NCBI RefSeq assembly: GCF_019209935.1 | Contig: NZ_JAHUTN010000008.1 | Coordinates: 62,001-126,000 of the forward strand | Direction: 5' to 3' | Length of the DNA stretch: 64,000 nt | Source of the DNA: Corynebacterium sp. TAE3-ERU16 | GTDB lineage: Bacteria > Actinomycetota > Actinomycetes > Mycobacteriales > Mycobacteriaceae | Shown: piece by piece, positions 34,355 to 43,843 of the stretch | Layout: every line of letters starts with the position of its first letter | How positions within the stretch are numbered: the stretch's first letter is position 1 | The notes under the pieces: model-generated | The model's input: only the letters and a program-made list of their open reading frames with translations | Databases searched by the model: none | Told to the model about the DNA's origin: nothing | Position numbers and translations under genes: made by a program

Positions 34355-35809
34355 CTAGCGTCCCGACCGGAGAACTGCGTCGATGACGGCTCTACCGATC
34401 GGCGCGGCCACGGACCCGCCGGTCGCGGCCTGACCGCGGTCGCCACCGTTCTTCACGAGCACGGCCACGGCGACATCGGCGTTCTCGGAGGGGCCGAAGG
34501 CGATGTACCAGGCATGCGGATCCGAGTTCCTGGAGTCCTCACCGTGCTCGGCCGTCCCCGTCTTCGACGCGATGTCCGCTCCGGTGTAGCCGGCGGTGTT
34601 GCGCTCGCTGGCGCGCATCATCTCCGTGAGCGTTGCGGCCACGTCCGGACTGATCGCCTGGTTCAGTTGGCGGGCGTCGGTGCTGCGCAGTGTCCGCAGA
34701 TCGGAACCGAGAATGCGGGACACCAGGTACGGGTTCATCCGTTTACCGCCGTTGGCGACGGTCGCGGCGACGACGGCGTTCTCGAGGACCGTCATCGTCA
34801 CATCGCGCTGACCGATCGAGGACTGGCCCACGGCCGCCGGATCCGGCAACTCGCCGACCGTGCCCGGAATGGCCGGGAGTCCGAGGTCGTAGGTGTCGGT
34901 GACACCGAACTTCTCCGCCTGTTCCCGCAGCGCATCGGCGCCGACCTTCACGCCGAGCTCGACGAATGCCGTGTTGCACGACAGTGCGAAGGCGGTGGCG
35001 AGCGACGCTGTCGCTCCCTGACCGCAGGTCTGACCACCGTAGTTCTCCAGGGTGGTCTCTGTTCCCGGGAGGGTCGTCCTGGCAGCCGCCGTCAGCTGTG
35101 TGTCGGGGGTGAAGTCGCCGGTGAGACCGGCCGCGGTCGTGATGACCTTGAACGTAGATCCCGGCGGCAGGGCGTCCTGTGTCGCGTGGTTGAGGAGGGG
35201 TGCGCCGGGGTCCGAGGTCAGCTTCGACCACGTGGCGTCCGCTGTCGAGGTGTCCGTCAGGGCAGCCGGACTGAAGCTCGGCGTGGAGGCCATGGCGAGG
35301 ATCTCCCCGGTGCTCGGGCGGATGGCGACGACCGCACCCTCGTAGCCACGGTCCGCGAGACCCGAGTAGGCGACCTGCTGGGCCTCGGGATTGAGGGTGA
35401 GCTCCAGGCTCGCGCCCGCCTGCGTACGGCCGAGCAGAGTGTCCATCCACCGTGAGGCGAACAGTGAAGAGTCCGTTCCGTTGAGGATGTCGTTGTAACC
35501 GAGTTCCAGGCCCGCGGCACCGTAGATGTCCGAGAGATATCCCTCGACCGGACCATAGACGACGGGATCCGTGACGTACTCCCGCCGGTAGTTGCCCTGT
35601 TCGTCCTTCACGGACCGGGCGAGAACGAGCCCGTCGGTGGAGATCTGACCGCGCGGGATCGACTGCATCTCGTGGTACTGGCGCTTGTTCAGGGCGTTGT
35701 GCGCGTACCGGTCCTCACTGAATACCTGGACCCTGGTCAGGTTGGCCACCAGGATCACGATGAGGAGCATCGTGAAGACGGCGGTCGCGCGGATTGAACG
35801 GTTGATCAT
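34355..35809 (-). CDS. pbpA: class B penicillin-binding protein PbpA
   Basis: A 484-residue transpeptidase with an N-terminal membrane anchor (~8-28). Active-site motifs are STFK (in PPGSTFKV), SCN (in ALSCNTAF) and KTG (in SKTGTAEH). It cross-links peptidoglycan in partnership with the RodA glycosyltransferase encoded just upstream; the rodA stop is directly adjacent to its ATG. Confidence 0.96.
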   Translation of the reverse strand: MINRSIRATAVFTMLLIVILVANLTRVQVFSEDRYAHNALNKRQYHEMQSIPRGQISTDGLVLARSVKDEQGNYRREYVTDPVVYGPVEGYLSDIYGAAGLELGYNDILNGTDSSLFASRWMDTLLGRTQAGASLELTLNPEAQQVAYSGLADRGYEGAVVAIRPSTGEILAMASTPSFSPAALTDTSTADATWSKLTSDPGAPLLNHATQDALPPGSTFKVITTAAGLTGDFTPDTQLTAAARTTLPGTETTLENYGGQTCGQGATASLATAFALSCNTAFVELGVKVGADALREQAEKFGVTDTYDLGLPAIPGTVGELPDPAAVGQSSIGQRDVTMTVLENAVVAATVANGGKRMNPYLVSRILGSDLRTLRSTDARQLNQAISPDVAATLTEMMRASERNTAGYTGADIASKTGTAEHGEDSRNSDPHAWYIAFGPSENADVAVAVLVKNGGDRGQAATGGSVAAPIGRAVIDAVLRSGR

Positions 35810-37165
35810 CTAGCGTCGCACCTCCTGGCGCAGTCCCGGCGCAGGTGGTCCCGCCGGAGCGGTGGTCCTGAGCGCCGGGCGTCGGGCGGTGTCGGAGATA
35901 CGGAGCAGCAGTGCCACGAGAATGTAGTTGGCCATCAGCGAGGAACCACCGTGGGAGATGAATGGTGTGGTGAGCCCGGTCATCGGCATCAGTGCGGAGA
36001 TGCCCGCCGTGACGACGAAGACCTGGATGGCGAGGGTGAGGGAGAGACCCGCGGCGACGAGTTTGCCGTAGGAGTCCCGGACGAGAAGGGCGGTACGCAT
36101 ACCGCGGATGATCAGGACGGCGAAGAGAATGAGGAGCGCGGTGAGCCCCACCAGCCCGAGCTCCTCGCCGATGGCGGCGAGGATGAAGTCGGTGTGGGCT
36201 ACCGGAACCTCGTCCGGGTAACCCTCACCCAGCCCGGTTCCCGTGATACCGCCCCAGCTCATCCCGAACAGGGCCTGGGAGAGCTGGTAGCCGGTGCCGT
36301 CGTAGTTCGCCAGCGGGTCGATGAAGTTCTGGACCCGGGACTGGATCTTCGTCGAGATCGTGTAGACACCGTAACCGCCGACGGCGACCAGCAGGCCGCC
36401 GATCAGCAGCCAGGAGGTCCGCCCCGTGGCGAGATAGAGCATGCCGAGAACCGTACTGAACAGCAGGAGGGCCGGACCGAAGTCGTTCTCCCCGGCCATG
36501 ATCACGAGCGCGATTGCCCACACGAGCAGAATCGGCCCGAGATCCCGGAGGCGGGGGAAGTCCAGCCCGAGGATCCGGGCACCGGCGACGTTGAGTCGGG
36601 CCCGCTTGTTCACCAGCAGCTGCGCGAAGAAAAGCAACAGCAGGATCTTGGAGAACTCGCCGGGCTGCACGGAGAAGGGTCCGATGGAGATCCAGATCTT
36701 CGCTTCGCTTCCGGCGGATCCCGGCCACACCATCGGCAGCGCAAGGAGGATCAGCCCGAGGCCACCCAACAGGTAGGAGTAGCGGGTGAACACGCGGTGG
36801 TTCCGGATCACCAGCAGCACCGCGGTCATCACTGTGAGGGCGACCATCGTCCACTGGAGCTGACCCGATGCGAGGTAGACCTCGGTGACGCCGCCGTCCC
36901 GCTGCGGGATGAGCAGTGGGTCGAGCCGGTGGATCATGAGGATCCCCAGACCGTTGAGCAGCGCCACCACCGGCAGCATCACGCAGTCGGCGTAGGGGAT
37001 GAGCCAGCAGAGCACCAGGTGCACGACGAGGAACACCACCGCGAACTGGGCGACCGGGATCAGGGCGGTCGCCGGGTCGTCTCCCTGTGCGACCGCAAGG
37101 GACGCACGGGCGACGAGGATCACGAGAGCGGCGAGCAGTATCAGCCAGCGTTCCGTCCGCCGCAT
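35810..37165 (-). CDS. rodA: RodA/FtsW-type SEDS glycan polymerase
   Basis: About 451 residues with 10-12 membrane helices; SEDS motifs include SFSVQPGEFSK-like SIGPFSVQPGEFSKI, GENDFGPALLLF and SHGGSS near the end. It polymerises lipid II with PbpA. ATG 37165 is preferred as GAGAG is 8 nt upstream; GTG 37189, sharing one base with the pstP stop, would add eight residues. Confidence 0.95.
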   Translation of the reverse strand: MRRTERWLILLAALVILVARASLAVAQGDDPATALIPVAQFAVVFLVVHLVLCWLIPYADCVMLPVVALLNGLGILMIHRLDPLLIPQRDGGVTEVYLASGQLQWTMVALTVMTAVLLVIRNHRVFTRYSYLLGGLGLILLALPMVWPGSAGSEAKIWISIGPFSVQPGEFSKILLLLFFAQLLVNKRARLNVAGARILGLDFPRLRDLGPILLVWAIALVIMAGENDFGPALLLFSTVLGMLYLATGRTSWLLIGGLLVAVGGYGVYTISTKIQSRVQNFIDPLANYDGTGYQLSQALFGMSWGGITGTGLGEGYPDEVPVAHTDFILAAIGEELGLVGLTALLILFAVLIIRGMRTALLVRDSYGKLVAAGLSLTLAIQVFVVTAGISALMPMTGLTTPFISHGGSSLMANYILVALLLRISDTARRPALRTTAPAGPPAPGLRQEVRR

Positions 37166-37188
37166 CTTAAGTCTCTCGACGACACCCA

Positions 37189-38736
37189 CTAGGAGGTCAC
37201 CTCCCGACAGTTGATGCCCGGCGTACTCAGATCGCCGGGACTGCGGCGGGGGGCCACCGATGGTTCGGTCGAGGGTTCGGCACCGTCGGTTTCCCCGTCG
37301 GCCCCATTCTCCTCGGCGGGTGTGCTCGGGTCACCGTCGTCGGGGGAGTTCTTCGCGGCATCGGAGTCCGCATCTTCCCCCGATTCCCGCGTCACGCACA
37401 CCGGCAGAGTGTCATCCCCGAGACGTCGGAGCTGCTGCAGGACCTCGTCATAGGAACCCGAGGGAAGTGAGGTCACCGAGTCGCGCCGTGCCTCCGGGAG
37501 ATCATCCAGACGGAACGGGCTGCAGCCGTCGCCGGCCGTGGTGCCGACGACGGTGACGTTCCCGCCGGTGTCGAGACAGACGACCTGGTAGGTGCTGTGG
37601 AGGGGTCGGCCGAGAACGGAGAGATCGATCCCGCGCTCGATGACGATGTCCCCGTCCGTCACGTTGTCCCCGGCGCCGTCGGCGACCACGGAGACGTAGT
37701 AGGTGGAGTTCATCTGTCCCCACCCCCACCAGGAACCGCCGGCGAGAGCACCCGCCAGGACCAGTACGGGGATGATCCAGCGGAACCGGCTCCGGGAGGA
37801 ACCCTTGTCCGGGGCGTGGACCGTGTCATCCACGGCGGCGCCCACGGGTTGCGGGGAAGCCTGCCCGGACGGGGAGATCTCCTGCGGCTGCCGGGCACTC
37901 ATCAGCGCGGCTCTGCCGGCGGCGGTATCCGGCCGCGGGCTCTCGGGATCGACGGTGTTCAGGGCCCCGACGACCACAGGGGTGGTCGGCAGAGCCCTCG
38001 CCTCCTCCGGGGCGAGCTGTCCCGTGTCGATGATGTCCGCGACGACGACCGTGACGTTGTCCGGGCCCCCGGACCGCAGTGCGAGGTCCACCAGTCGTCG
38101 GGCGGCCTCGGTCGGGGTACCGGTGCGGAGGGCCTCCTCGATGGTGGAGTGGGTGACCGGATCGGACAGACCGTCGGAGCACAGCAGGAACCGGTCCCCG
38201 GGCCGGGTGTCGATGAATCGCAGATGGGGTTCCACCGGGCGTCCGGTGTAGGCCTTCAGGATCAGGGAGCGCTGGGGGTGTGTCGAGATGTCCTCGGGAT
38301 CGAGCTTCCCCTCCTCCACGAGGGACTGGACGAAGGTGTCGTCGGTGGTGATCTGGGTCAGTTTTCCGTCCCGCAGCCGGTAGCCACGGGAATCCCCCAC
38401 ATGGCACAGGGCCGTCTGCTGACCGGCGAACAGGAGCGCGGTCAGCGTCGTACCCATGCCCTCGGTGTTCGGGTTGCGTCTCACCTCGTCCGCGATGGAG
38501 CGGTTCCCGTCGTCCGCGAGGGATCCGAGCAGGGCGAGCATGTCGTTGTCGCCCGGATCGGCGTCCAGGGGCCGGAGGTGGTCGATCATCAGCTGCGAGG
38601 CGATCTCGCCCGCGGCATGACCCCCCATGCCGTCCGCCAGCGCAAGCAGGTGGGGGCCGGCGTAGGCGGAATCCTCGTTGTTGCCGCGCACGAGACCACG
38701 GTCGGACGCGGTGGCGTAGTTCAGTCTCCAGGTCAC
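37189..38736 (-). CDS. pstP: PP2C-type Ser/Thr phosphatase PstP
   Basis: 515 residues. The PP2C domain (~1-235) has the metal-binding motifs RGNNEDSAY, ADGMGGHAAGE, HVGDSRGYRL, LCSDGLSD and GGPDNVTVV. A linker, a membrane helix (~319-340), and an extracellular domain with an acidic tail follow. It reverses PknA/PknB phosphorylation. The GTG start overlaps the fhaB stop as GTGA, so the two are coupled. Confidence 0.96.
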   Translation of the reverse strand: MTWRLNYATASDRGLVRGNNEDSAYAGPHLLALADGMGGHAAGEIASQLMIDHLRPLDADPGDNDMLALLGSLADDGNRSIADEVRRNPNTEGMGTTLTALLFAGQQTALCHVGDSRGYRLRDGKLTQITTDDTFVQSLVEEGKLDPEDISTHPQRSLILKAYTGRPVEPHLRFIDTRPGDRFLLCSDGLSDPVTHSTIEEALRTGTPTEAARRLVDLALRSGGPDNVTVVVADIIDTGQLAPEEARALPTTPVVVGALNTVDPESPRPDTAAGRAALMSARQPQEISPSGQASPQPVGAAVDDTVHAPDKGSSRSRFRWIIPVLVLAGALAGGSWWGWGQMNSTYYVSVVADGAGDNVTDGDIVIERGIDLSVLGRPLHSTYQVVCLDTGGNVTVVGTTAGDGCSPFRLDDLPEARRDSVTSLPSGSYDEVLQQLRRLGDDTLPVCVTRESGEDADSDAAKNSPDDGDPSTPAEENGADGETDGAEPSTEPSVAPRRSPGDLSTPGINCREVTS

Positions 38737-39188
38737 GGTATGAGCCTCACGGTGGTGGTTCCCAGGTCGATGTTCGTGTCGGTGCCGACGCGTTCAGGCT
38801 GTTCGATGGGCACCCCGCCGACGAAGGTCCCGTTGCGGGACGCGAGGTCCTCGATGAACCACTCGTCCGAATGCCGGAACAGCCGGGCGTGCTGCCGCGT
38901 CGTCGAATCGTCGCCGACGACGAACGTGCAGTGGGGATCACGGCCGATGAGGATCTCATTGAGGCCCGCGAGTTCGATCCACGTACCTTCCGACGGTCCA
39001 CCGACGGCCATCAGGCGGGTGGGGGGCGTGGGACGGGTGAGCGGTCGTCCGCTGACGGTGGCGCTCCCGCCCCGCCCGCCCGCTGCGACGCGGACGTCGC
39101 TGCGCAGCGCACGGAGCGCCATGAACACGAAGAACCACAGGAGTACGAGCAGCCCCATCCGCAGGGTGAGCAGCACAACTGATTCCAT
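38733..39188 (-). CDS. fhaB: FHA-domain protein FhaB (FipA-type)
   Basis: 151 residues with an N-terminal membrane helix (~4-26) and a C-terminal FHA domain: ILIGRDPHCTFVV, STTRQHARL and SRNGTFVGG give the phosphothreonine-binding Arg, Ser, His and Asn. In mycobacteria FhaB/FipA is a PknB substrate linking FtsZ and FtsQ under stress (established). It lies between fhaA and pstP. Confidence 0.94.
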   Translation of the reverse strand: MESVVLLTLRMGLLVLLWFFVFMALRALRSDVRVAAGGRGGSATVSGRPLTRPTPPTRLMAVGGPSEGTWIELAGLNEILIGRDPHCTFVVGDDSTTRQHARLFRHSDEWFIEDLASRNGTFVGGVPIEQPERVGTDTNIDLGTTTVRLIP

Positions 39189-39256
39189 ATCTTCTTCTCC
39201 TGGCGGGTGTTGCGACGGTGGGTGGTGGACGGTGGAGCGGTGGAGGTGCTGTCCGG

Positions 39257-40189
39257 TCAGCCGCCGGTGATCCGGACCTCGATGTAGGAGTGCCCCACTT
39301 TAATCACGTCCCCGTCGGCGAGGAGCCAGTTGTCGATGTCCGTGTCGTTGACGGTGGTGCCGTTGGTGGAATGCAGATCGACGAGGACAGCGTCCCGACC
39401 GTCCCACATGATTTCCGCGTGCCGTCGGGATACGCCCATGTCGGGGAGCCGGAAGTCGACATCTGTACCACGCCCGACGATGTTGGACCCTTCCTGCACG
39501 AGGTAGGTTCGGGACGAGCCGTCCTGCAGGAGAAGAGACACGAGCGGAGCGTGTTGGACGGGTGCCCCGGTGTAGATGTGTTCGGTCGGCTCCACCGCGC
39601 GGGACTGCGGCACGGGGGACACCGGTGCGGCAGGGCGGTAGTGCGGGTCAGCGGCTGGACGAGCAGGGTCCGGGACGGCTACCCCGGGGGAGTCCGTCCC
39701 GGACCGGACACCGGGAGCCCCGGTGCCGGCCGGGGATGCATCCGATGGGTGTCGATCCGGACTGTCTGAATTTTCGGCGTCCCCCACATAACCTGTTTCC
39801 TCCCGGGGATTCCGGTCGATCCGGCTGCGGCTACCCAGCTGTCCCGTCCGCAGTCCCGGATCCTGCCTCACCTGGACGGTGACCGGCCCGAGGGTGACGA
39901 AGCCCTGGTTCCGGCACCACCGACTCATACGTCCGGCCGCGTCCTGAGGGAGGTCGGGGTGGCTGGTGCGGAGATTGTCGAAGTCCTTCCGGCTGACCGA
40001 GACAAGGTAGACGTTCGGGGCCTCGATCCAGTCACCGTCGCCCCGGGTGAGATTGTCCTCGGCCTGCTGGGTCAGCAGATCATCAATCTCCCCGGGCACG
40101 ACTTTTCCGCCGAACACGAAAGCGAAGCCGTTGTCCAGACCACGCTGAAGCGAGCTGTCCAGCTTCGCTATCCGGTCCATGACAGACAT
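39257..40189 (-). CDS. fhaA: FHA-domain protein FhaA (DUF3662-FHA)
   Basis: 310 residues: N-terminal DUF3662 domain (~1-120), a Pro/Ser-rich linker, and a C-terminal FHA domain with IVGRGTDVDF, GVSRRHAEI and STNGTTVND. In mycobacteria this FHA domain binds the phosphorylated MviN pseudokinase and restrains peptidoglycan synthesis (established). ATG 40189 is chosen because AAGG is 8 nt upstream; GTG 40198 would sit on that site. First gene of the operon. Confidence 0.94.
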   Translation of the reverse strand: MSVMDRIAKLDSSLQRGLDNGFAFVFGGKVVPGEIDDLLTQQAEDNLTRGDGDWIEAPNVYLVSVSRKDFDNLRTSHPDLPQDAAGRMSRWCRNQGFVTLGPVTVQVRQDPGLRTGQLGSRSRIDRNPREETGYVGDAENSDSPDRHPSDASPAGTGAPGVRSGTDSPGVAVPDPARPAADPHYRPAAPVSPVPQSRAVEPTEHIYTGAPVQHAPLVSLLLQDGSSRTYLVQEGSNIVGRGTDVDFRLPDMGVSRRHAEIMWDGRDAVLVDLHSTNGTTVNDTDIDNWLLADGDVIKVGHSYIEVRITGG

Positions 40190-40536
40190 CGTTTCCACCT
40201 TCCTCCGTATGACTACTGTCCCCGACCGGTGGTAGACCGGTTGCCGGGACAGCGGGTGCTGGGCGACAGATCCGCGGAAGGCAACGAGGTGACATCCACC
40301 GGATGCCGTCGATGTTCCGTGCCACGCCCGGTACCTCGGGACGTGAAGAGGATCTGTCTGCGCAGCGTTTTCGCCCAGTATAGGTGCCCGGTGGGTTGGG
40401 ACAGTAGGTCGACCGGTCGCCGGTGAACCTGTCCTGTCCCGGCCCCACCCGCGGAAAGTGGATCTTGAACAGGTAATTTGCCAACCGGGATTGCGCGCGT
40501 GCTATATTTCATGAAGTTGCGCAGCGACCAATACTC
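40190..40536. other. fhaA / tRNA-Leu divergent intergenic region
   Basis: 347 bp without a gene. For fhaA, TATACT (complement of 40377-40382) is a -10 candidate with a ~190 nt leader. For tRNA-Leu, TTGCCA at 40478-40483 and TATATT at 40503-40508 (19 bp spacer) are candidates. Nothing else is recognisable. Confidence 0.5.
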
Positions 40537-40623
40537 GGGCGAGTGGCGGAATGGCAGACGCGCTGGCTTCAGGTGCCAGTGTCCCTTTGGGACGTGGGGG
40601 TTCAAGTCCCCCTTCGCCCACCA
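40537..40623 (+). tRNA. tRNA-Leu (anticodon CAG)
   Basis: An 87 nt class II tRNA with a long variable arm (GTGTCCCTTTGGGACGT region). Acceptor GGGCGAG/TTCGCCC, anticodon loop CTTCAGG with CAG, T loop GGTTCAAGTCC, and encoded CCA. Confidence 0.97.
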
Positions 40624-40637
40624 TCGGCGGTTAACGC

Positions 40638-40684
40638 CGACTACAGCCGCAGATCACGGATCACGTGATCTGCGGCTGTAGTCG
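40638..40684 (+). terminator. tRNA-Leu terminator
   Basis: A 21 bp perfect stem (40638-40658 with 40664-40684; arm starts CGACTACAGCCGCAG) with a 5 nt loop, followed by TTTC, 14 bp after the tRNA. Confidence 0.9.
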
Positions 40685-40855
40685 TTTCGGGGGGACCGGT
40701 CGTTCTATTCCGGGGTGGGTTTCCACTGCCGGTCCGCATGGGTGTGGCCGCGCCGGGGGTGTCGGTGTTCGTGTCACGCGTCGTATCCGACCACACCCGC
40801 TGACTCCCGCAGGGTCCGCGTACCGGTGCAGGGGACCGACGGAAACGAACCGGAT

Positions 40856-40861
40856 TACACT
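40856..40861 (+). promoter_or_regulatory. candidate -10 of the glycosyltransferase/CrtI pair
   Basis: TACACT lies 45 bp before the start, with the ribosome site GAGAGAGG at 40896-40903 in between. Confidence 0.4.
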
Positions 40862-40906
40862 GTCGACCGGTGCTCCGCGACTGACGGACACCGTGGAGAG
40901 AGGTAG

Positions 40907-41680
40907 ATGATGTCACCGGAATCACCCGACCGACCGGAGGTCGGGGCGCAGGAGATCAGCGTCATAGTTCCCGCCGGCCACGATGCCGAACTGCTGCGGC
41001 GATGCCTCGACGCCCTCGACCGGCAGACCCTCCCCACCCGGGAGATCATCGTCGTCACGGACCCCGAAACCCCCGGTGGGGTTTTCGGGGTCACCGCCGT
41101 CCATGACGTCATCACGGTGCCCAGCGTCCCGGGGATCCTCCCCACATGGACCGGTTTCGACGCCGCCTCCGGCCCGGTGCTCCTCCGCGTCAATCCCCGG
41201 AGCACTCCGGCCCCGGACCATCTCGCGCGCCTGGTCTCCGCCTGGGACCGTGCCTCCGCCCAGACCTCGGGCTTCACCGTCGTGGGGGTCAGCGGTCCGA
41301 CCCGTCTCGAGATCCCCGGTTGGCGGGGTGAGCTGCTGAGCGGGGCCTACCGGCGGGCCCATGGAGCGTCGGTCGGCAGGATCCTCGGCCATCAGCCTTT
41401 CTACGGCATGAATTACAGTCTCCGCCGTGACTGGTGGTGTTCGGTCCGCCGTCCGGTGCGCGCGGCCGGTGCCCGGGTGTCGGAGGACGTGCACCTGAGT
41501 TTCGCGGTGCGGCCCGGTGAAACCATCTGGTACGCCCCGGAGCTGCGCGTGGCGGCGCGCCCCGGCCCCGGCCTCCCGGGAAAGATCAGGGACGGGGTCC
41601 GGACCCTGGCGGTGAACCTGCTCAGCGAGTCACCCACCACGCGCCGCAGTGACCGCAGGCCCGTGGAGGATCGGCGATGA
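40907..41680 (+). CDS. family 2-like glycosyltransferase
   Basis: A 257-residue protein beginning with the GT-A pattern ISVIVPAGHDAELLRRCLDAL and RQTLPTREIIVVTD, with a later VSEDVHLSFAV segment (acidic ED pair) typical of GT2 enzymes. No membrane helix is clear. The canonical DxD is not obvious (VNPRS at that position), so donor use is uncertain. ATG 40907 with GAGAGAGG upstream; an ATG directly follows. Its stop overlaps the CrtI-like start (ATGA), so the two are translated together. Confidence 0.75.
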   Translation: MMSPESPDRPEVGAQEISVIVPAGHDAELLRRCLDALDRQTLPTREIIVVTDPETPGGVFGVTAVHDVITVPSVPGILPTWTGFDAASGPVLLRVNPRSTPAPDHLARLVSAWDRASAQTSGFTVVGVSGPTRLEIPGWRGELLSGAYRRAHGASVGRILGHQPFYGMNYSLRRDWWCSVRRPVRAAGARVSEDVHLSFAVRPGETIWYAPELRVAARPGPGLPGKIRDGVRTLAVNLLSESPTTRRSDRRPVEDRR

Positions 41681-43320
41681 CGGCCGCCGACGGACGGAAG
41701 GCGGGCCGCCCCCGCACCGCGGTGGTCATCGGGGCCGGGGTCGCGGGTCTCGCCACCGGGGCACTGCTCGCGAGGGAAGGTCTGGCCGTGACCGTGTACG
41801 ACTCGCTCGTCGAGACCGGGGGCCGGGCCGGGAGTCTCACCGTCGCGGATGGCCCCGGGTTCAGGTGGGACACGGGGCCGAGCTGGTACCTCATGCCTGA
41901 CGCATTCGACCACTTCTTCCGGCTGATGGGTACCTCGACGGAGGACGAACTCGATCTCGTGACACTGGACCCCGCCTACCGGATCTATCCTGAGGCGCGC
42001 GAGCCCCTCGACGTCCCTGCGGGACGGGCGGAGGCGGTCGAGATGTTCGAACGGATCGAGCCGGGTGCCGGGGCCGCGCTGGACAGGTACCTCGAATCCG
42101 CCGCGGACGCCTACCGGATCGCCGTCGACAGGTTCCTGTACACGACATTCAGCGGGGTCAGGGATTTCACCGCGAGGGAGGTCCGCAGTCGTCTCGGACT
42201 GCTCGCCACCCTGTTGACCACCTCCCTCGGTGCATTCGCGTCCCGGTACGTCCGGGACACCCGGCTCCGGCAGATTCTCACCTATCCATCGGTGTTCCTG
42301 GCTTCCCGGCCGGACTCGACGCCGGCGCTCTACCACCTGATGAGCCACACGGATCTGGACCAGGGGGTCCGGTACCCGATGGGAGGATTCGCGGCGGTCG
42401 TCGAGGCGTTGGACCGGGTGGCACGGCGGGCCGGGGTGGACATCGTCACCGGGACACGGGTTCTGGAGATCACGACGACCGGCGCCCGTCGGAGCCCCGG
42501 GCCAGTTCTCCTCGGTCGGTTCCGACGACCGGTGGCCGCGGTAACCGGCGTGCGGGTACGGCGCGCGGACGGCACGGTCGAGCAGGTGACAGCGGATGTC
42601 GTCGTCAGCTGCGCCGATCTCCACCACACCGAGAACGCGCTGCTCCCCACGGAGCTTCGCAGCTACCCGGAGAAATGGTGGGGAACCCGCGACCCGGGTC
42701 CCGGTACCGTGCTGCTCATGCTCGGCGTCCGGGGGGAGCTCCCGGAGTTGGCGCACCACACGTTGCTTTTCTCCCGCGACTGGGACGCCGACTTCGACGC
42801 GGTCTTCGAGGGTGTTCTCCCTGCGGGCGGACTTCCGGCATCCCGGTCGATATACATATCGAAGCCCTCGGCGACCGACCCCGGTGTCGCACCGGACGGC
42901 CACGAGAACCTGTTCGTGCTGGTTCCGGTTCCCGCGGATCCCCAGCTCGGGCACGGGGACGCCTACCGGTCCCGGGCGGCCACGCTCGTCGATGGCATCG
43001 CGGATGCAGCCATCGACCAGATCAGCCGGTGGACCGGGATCGACGACCTCGCGGAACGGATCGTCGTCCGGAGGACCCTCGGACCCGGTGATTTCTCCGA
43101 GCGCTACAACTCCTGGCGGGGAAGCGCCCTGGGGCCGGCGCACACGCTGCGTCAGTCGGCTTTCCTGCGGGGGAGCAACGCCAGTGCACTCGTTGAGGGG
43201 CTCTACTACGCCGGGGCGACGACCCTGCCCGGGGTCGGTGTGCCGATGTGCCTCATCTCCGCGGAGAACGTGGTCAAGCGACTCCGGGGAGACCGCTCCT
43301 CGACCCCGCTGCCGGAGTGA
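41677..43320 (+). CDS. CrtI-type phytoene desaturase family FAD oxidoreductase
   Basis: 547 residues. The N-terminal FAD fold VVIGAGVAGLATGALLA and GGRAGSL, WDTGPSWYLMPD, and the C-terminal GATTLPGVGVPMCLISAEN are hallmarks of the carotenoid desaturase/oxygenase family. Coupled to a glycosyltransferase but with no crtB, crtE or cyclase gene nearby, so the substrate (a carotenoid or another polyene lipid) is open. A product could be a glycosylated carotenoid; that is inference. Confidence 0.82.
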   Translation: MTAADGRKAGRPRTAVVIGAGVAGLATGALLAREGLAVTVYDSLVETGGRAGSLTVADGPGFRWDTGPSWYLMPDAFDHFFRLMGTSTEDELDLVTLDPAYRIYPEAREPLDVPAGRAEAVEMFERIEPGAGAALDRYLESAADAYRIAVDRFLYTTFSGVRDFTAREVRSRLGLLATLLTTSLGAFASRYVRDTRLRQILTYPSVFLASRPDSTPALYHLMSHTDLDQGVRYPMGGFAAVVEALDRVARRAGVDIVTGTRVLEITTTGARRSPGPVLLGRFRRPVAAVTGVRVRRADGTVEQVTADVVVSCADLHHTENALLPTELRSYPEKWWGTRDPGPGTVLLMLGVRGELPELAHHTLLFSRDWDADFDAVFEGVLPAGGLPASRSIYISKPSATDPGVAPDGHENLFVLVPVPADPQLGHGDAYRSRAATLVDGIADAAIDQISRWTGIDDLAERIVVRRTLGPGDFSERYNSWRGSALGPAHTLRQSAFLRGSNASALVEGLYYAGATTLPGVGVPMCLISAENVVKRLRGDRSSTPLPE

Positions 43321-43330
43321 TCACGGGACC

Positions 43331-43336
43331 TACACT
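43331..43336 (+). promoter_or_regulatory. -10 element of a leaderless transcript
   Basis: TACACT lies 6 bp before the ATG at 43343 and no ribosome site is visible, as expected for a leaderless mRNA. Confidence 0.5.
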
Positions 43337-43342
43337 GACGGT

Positions 43343-43843
43343 ATGAAGCTTTCCGCACTGTTCACCGATCTCGCCCACCGGCCCGCTGAAGCGGCGGCTG
43401 CACTGCCTGCCCTGGCACCTGCCGTGTTGAACGGTCACCCCGGCGGCCACCCGAACTCGCCGGCGTGGTTGCTCTGGCACGCGGCCCGCCAGATGGACGT
43501 GCAGCTCGCGCAGCTCACCGGCGACACCGAGGTGTGGGCCGGCGGGTGGCGCGACCGGTTGAACCTCGGCCCGGCCGGTGACGGCATGGGGTACGGAGAC
43601 AGTCCCGAGGCCGCGGCCCGGATGAGGTCCGACGATCAGGAGGGGCTCACCGGGTATCTCGCCGCCGTGTGTGCCGCCGCCGCGAGGTACGCCGGGAGCC
43701 TGCGGGACGGGCAGTGGGAGGAGATCATCGACGATTCCTATGATCCGCCCGTCACCCGGGCCACCCGGCTCGTCAGCATCATCGACGACGCCGCCCAGCA
43801 CGTCGGCCAGGCGGCCTACGTCGCCGGTATGTCATCGCTCTGA
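43343..43843 (+). CDS. DinB-fold protein, mycothiol-transferase-like
   Basis: A 166-residue four-helix DinB/DUF664-type protein: PAWLLWHAARQMDVQLAQL and DDAAQHVGQAAYVAG hold the spaced His residues that bind metal in this fold. In actinobacteria many such proteins use mycothiol (thiol S-transferases, maleylpyruvate isomerase). The specific reaction is unknown. Convergent with the MerR gene, whose 3' end overlaps by 28 bp. Confidence 0.75.
   Translation: MKLSALFTDLAHRPAEAAAALPALAPAVLNGHPGGHPNSPAWLLWHAARQMDVQLAQLTGDTEVWAGGWRDRLNLGPAGDGMGYGDSPEAAARMRSDDQEGLTGYLAAVCAAAARYAGSLRDGQWEEIIDDSYDPPVTRATRLVSIIDDAAQHVGQAAYVAGMSSL

Noticed and set aside
40638-40684. Long palindrome after tRNA-Leu as an attachment site or mobile-element end
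   Set aside because: A 21 bp stem with a 5 nt loop right behind the tRNA is best explained as its terminator; no integrase or direct repeat of the tRNA 3' end was found.
41413-43143. 576-codon minus-strand frame opposite the CrtI-like gene
   Set aside because: Composition is Arg/Pro/Gly-rich shadow type, while the plus strand shows clear FAD motifs.
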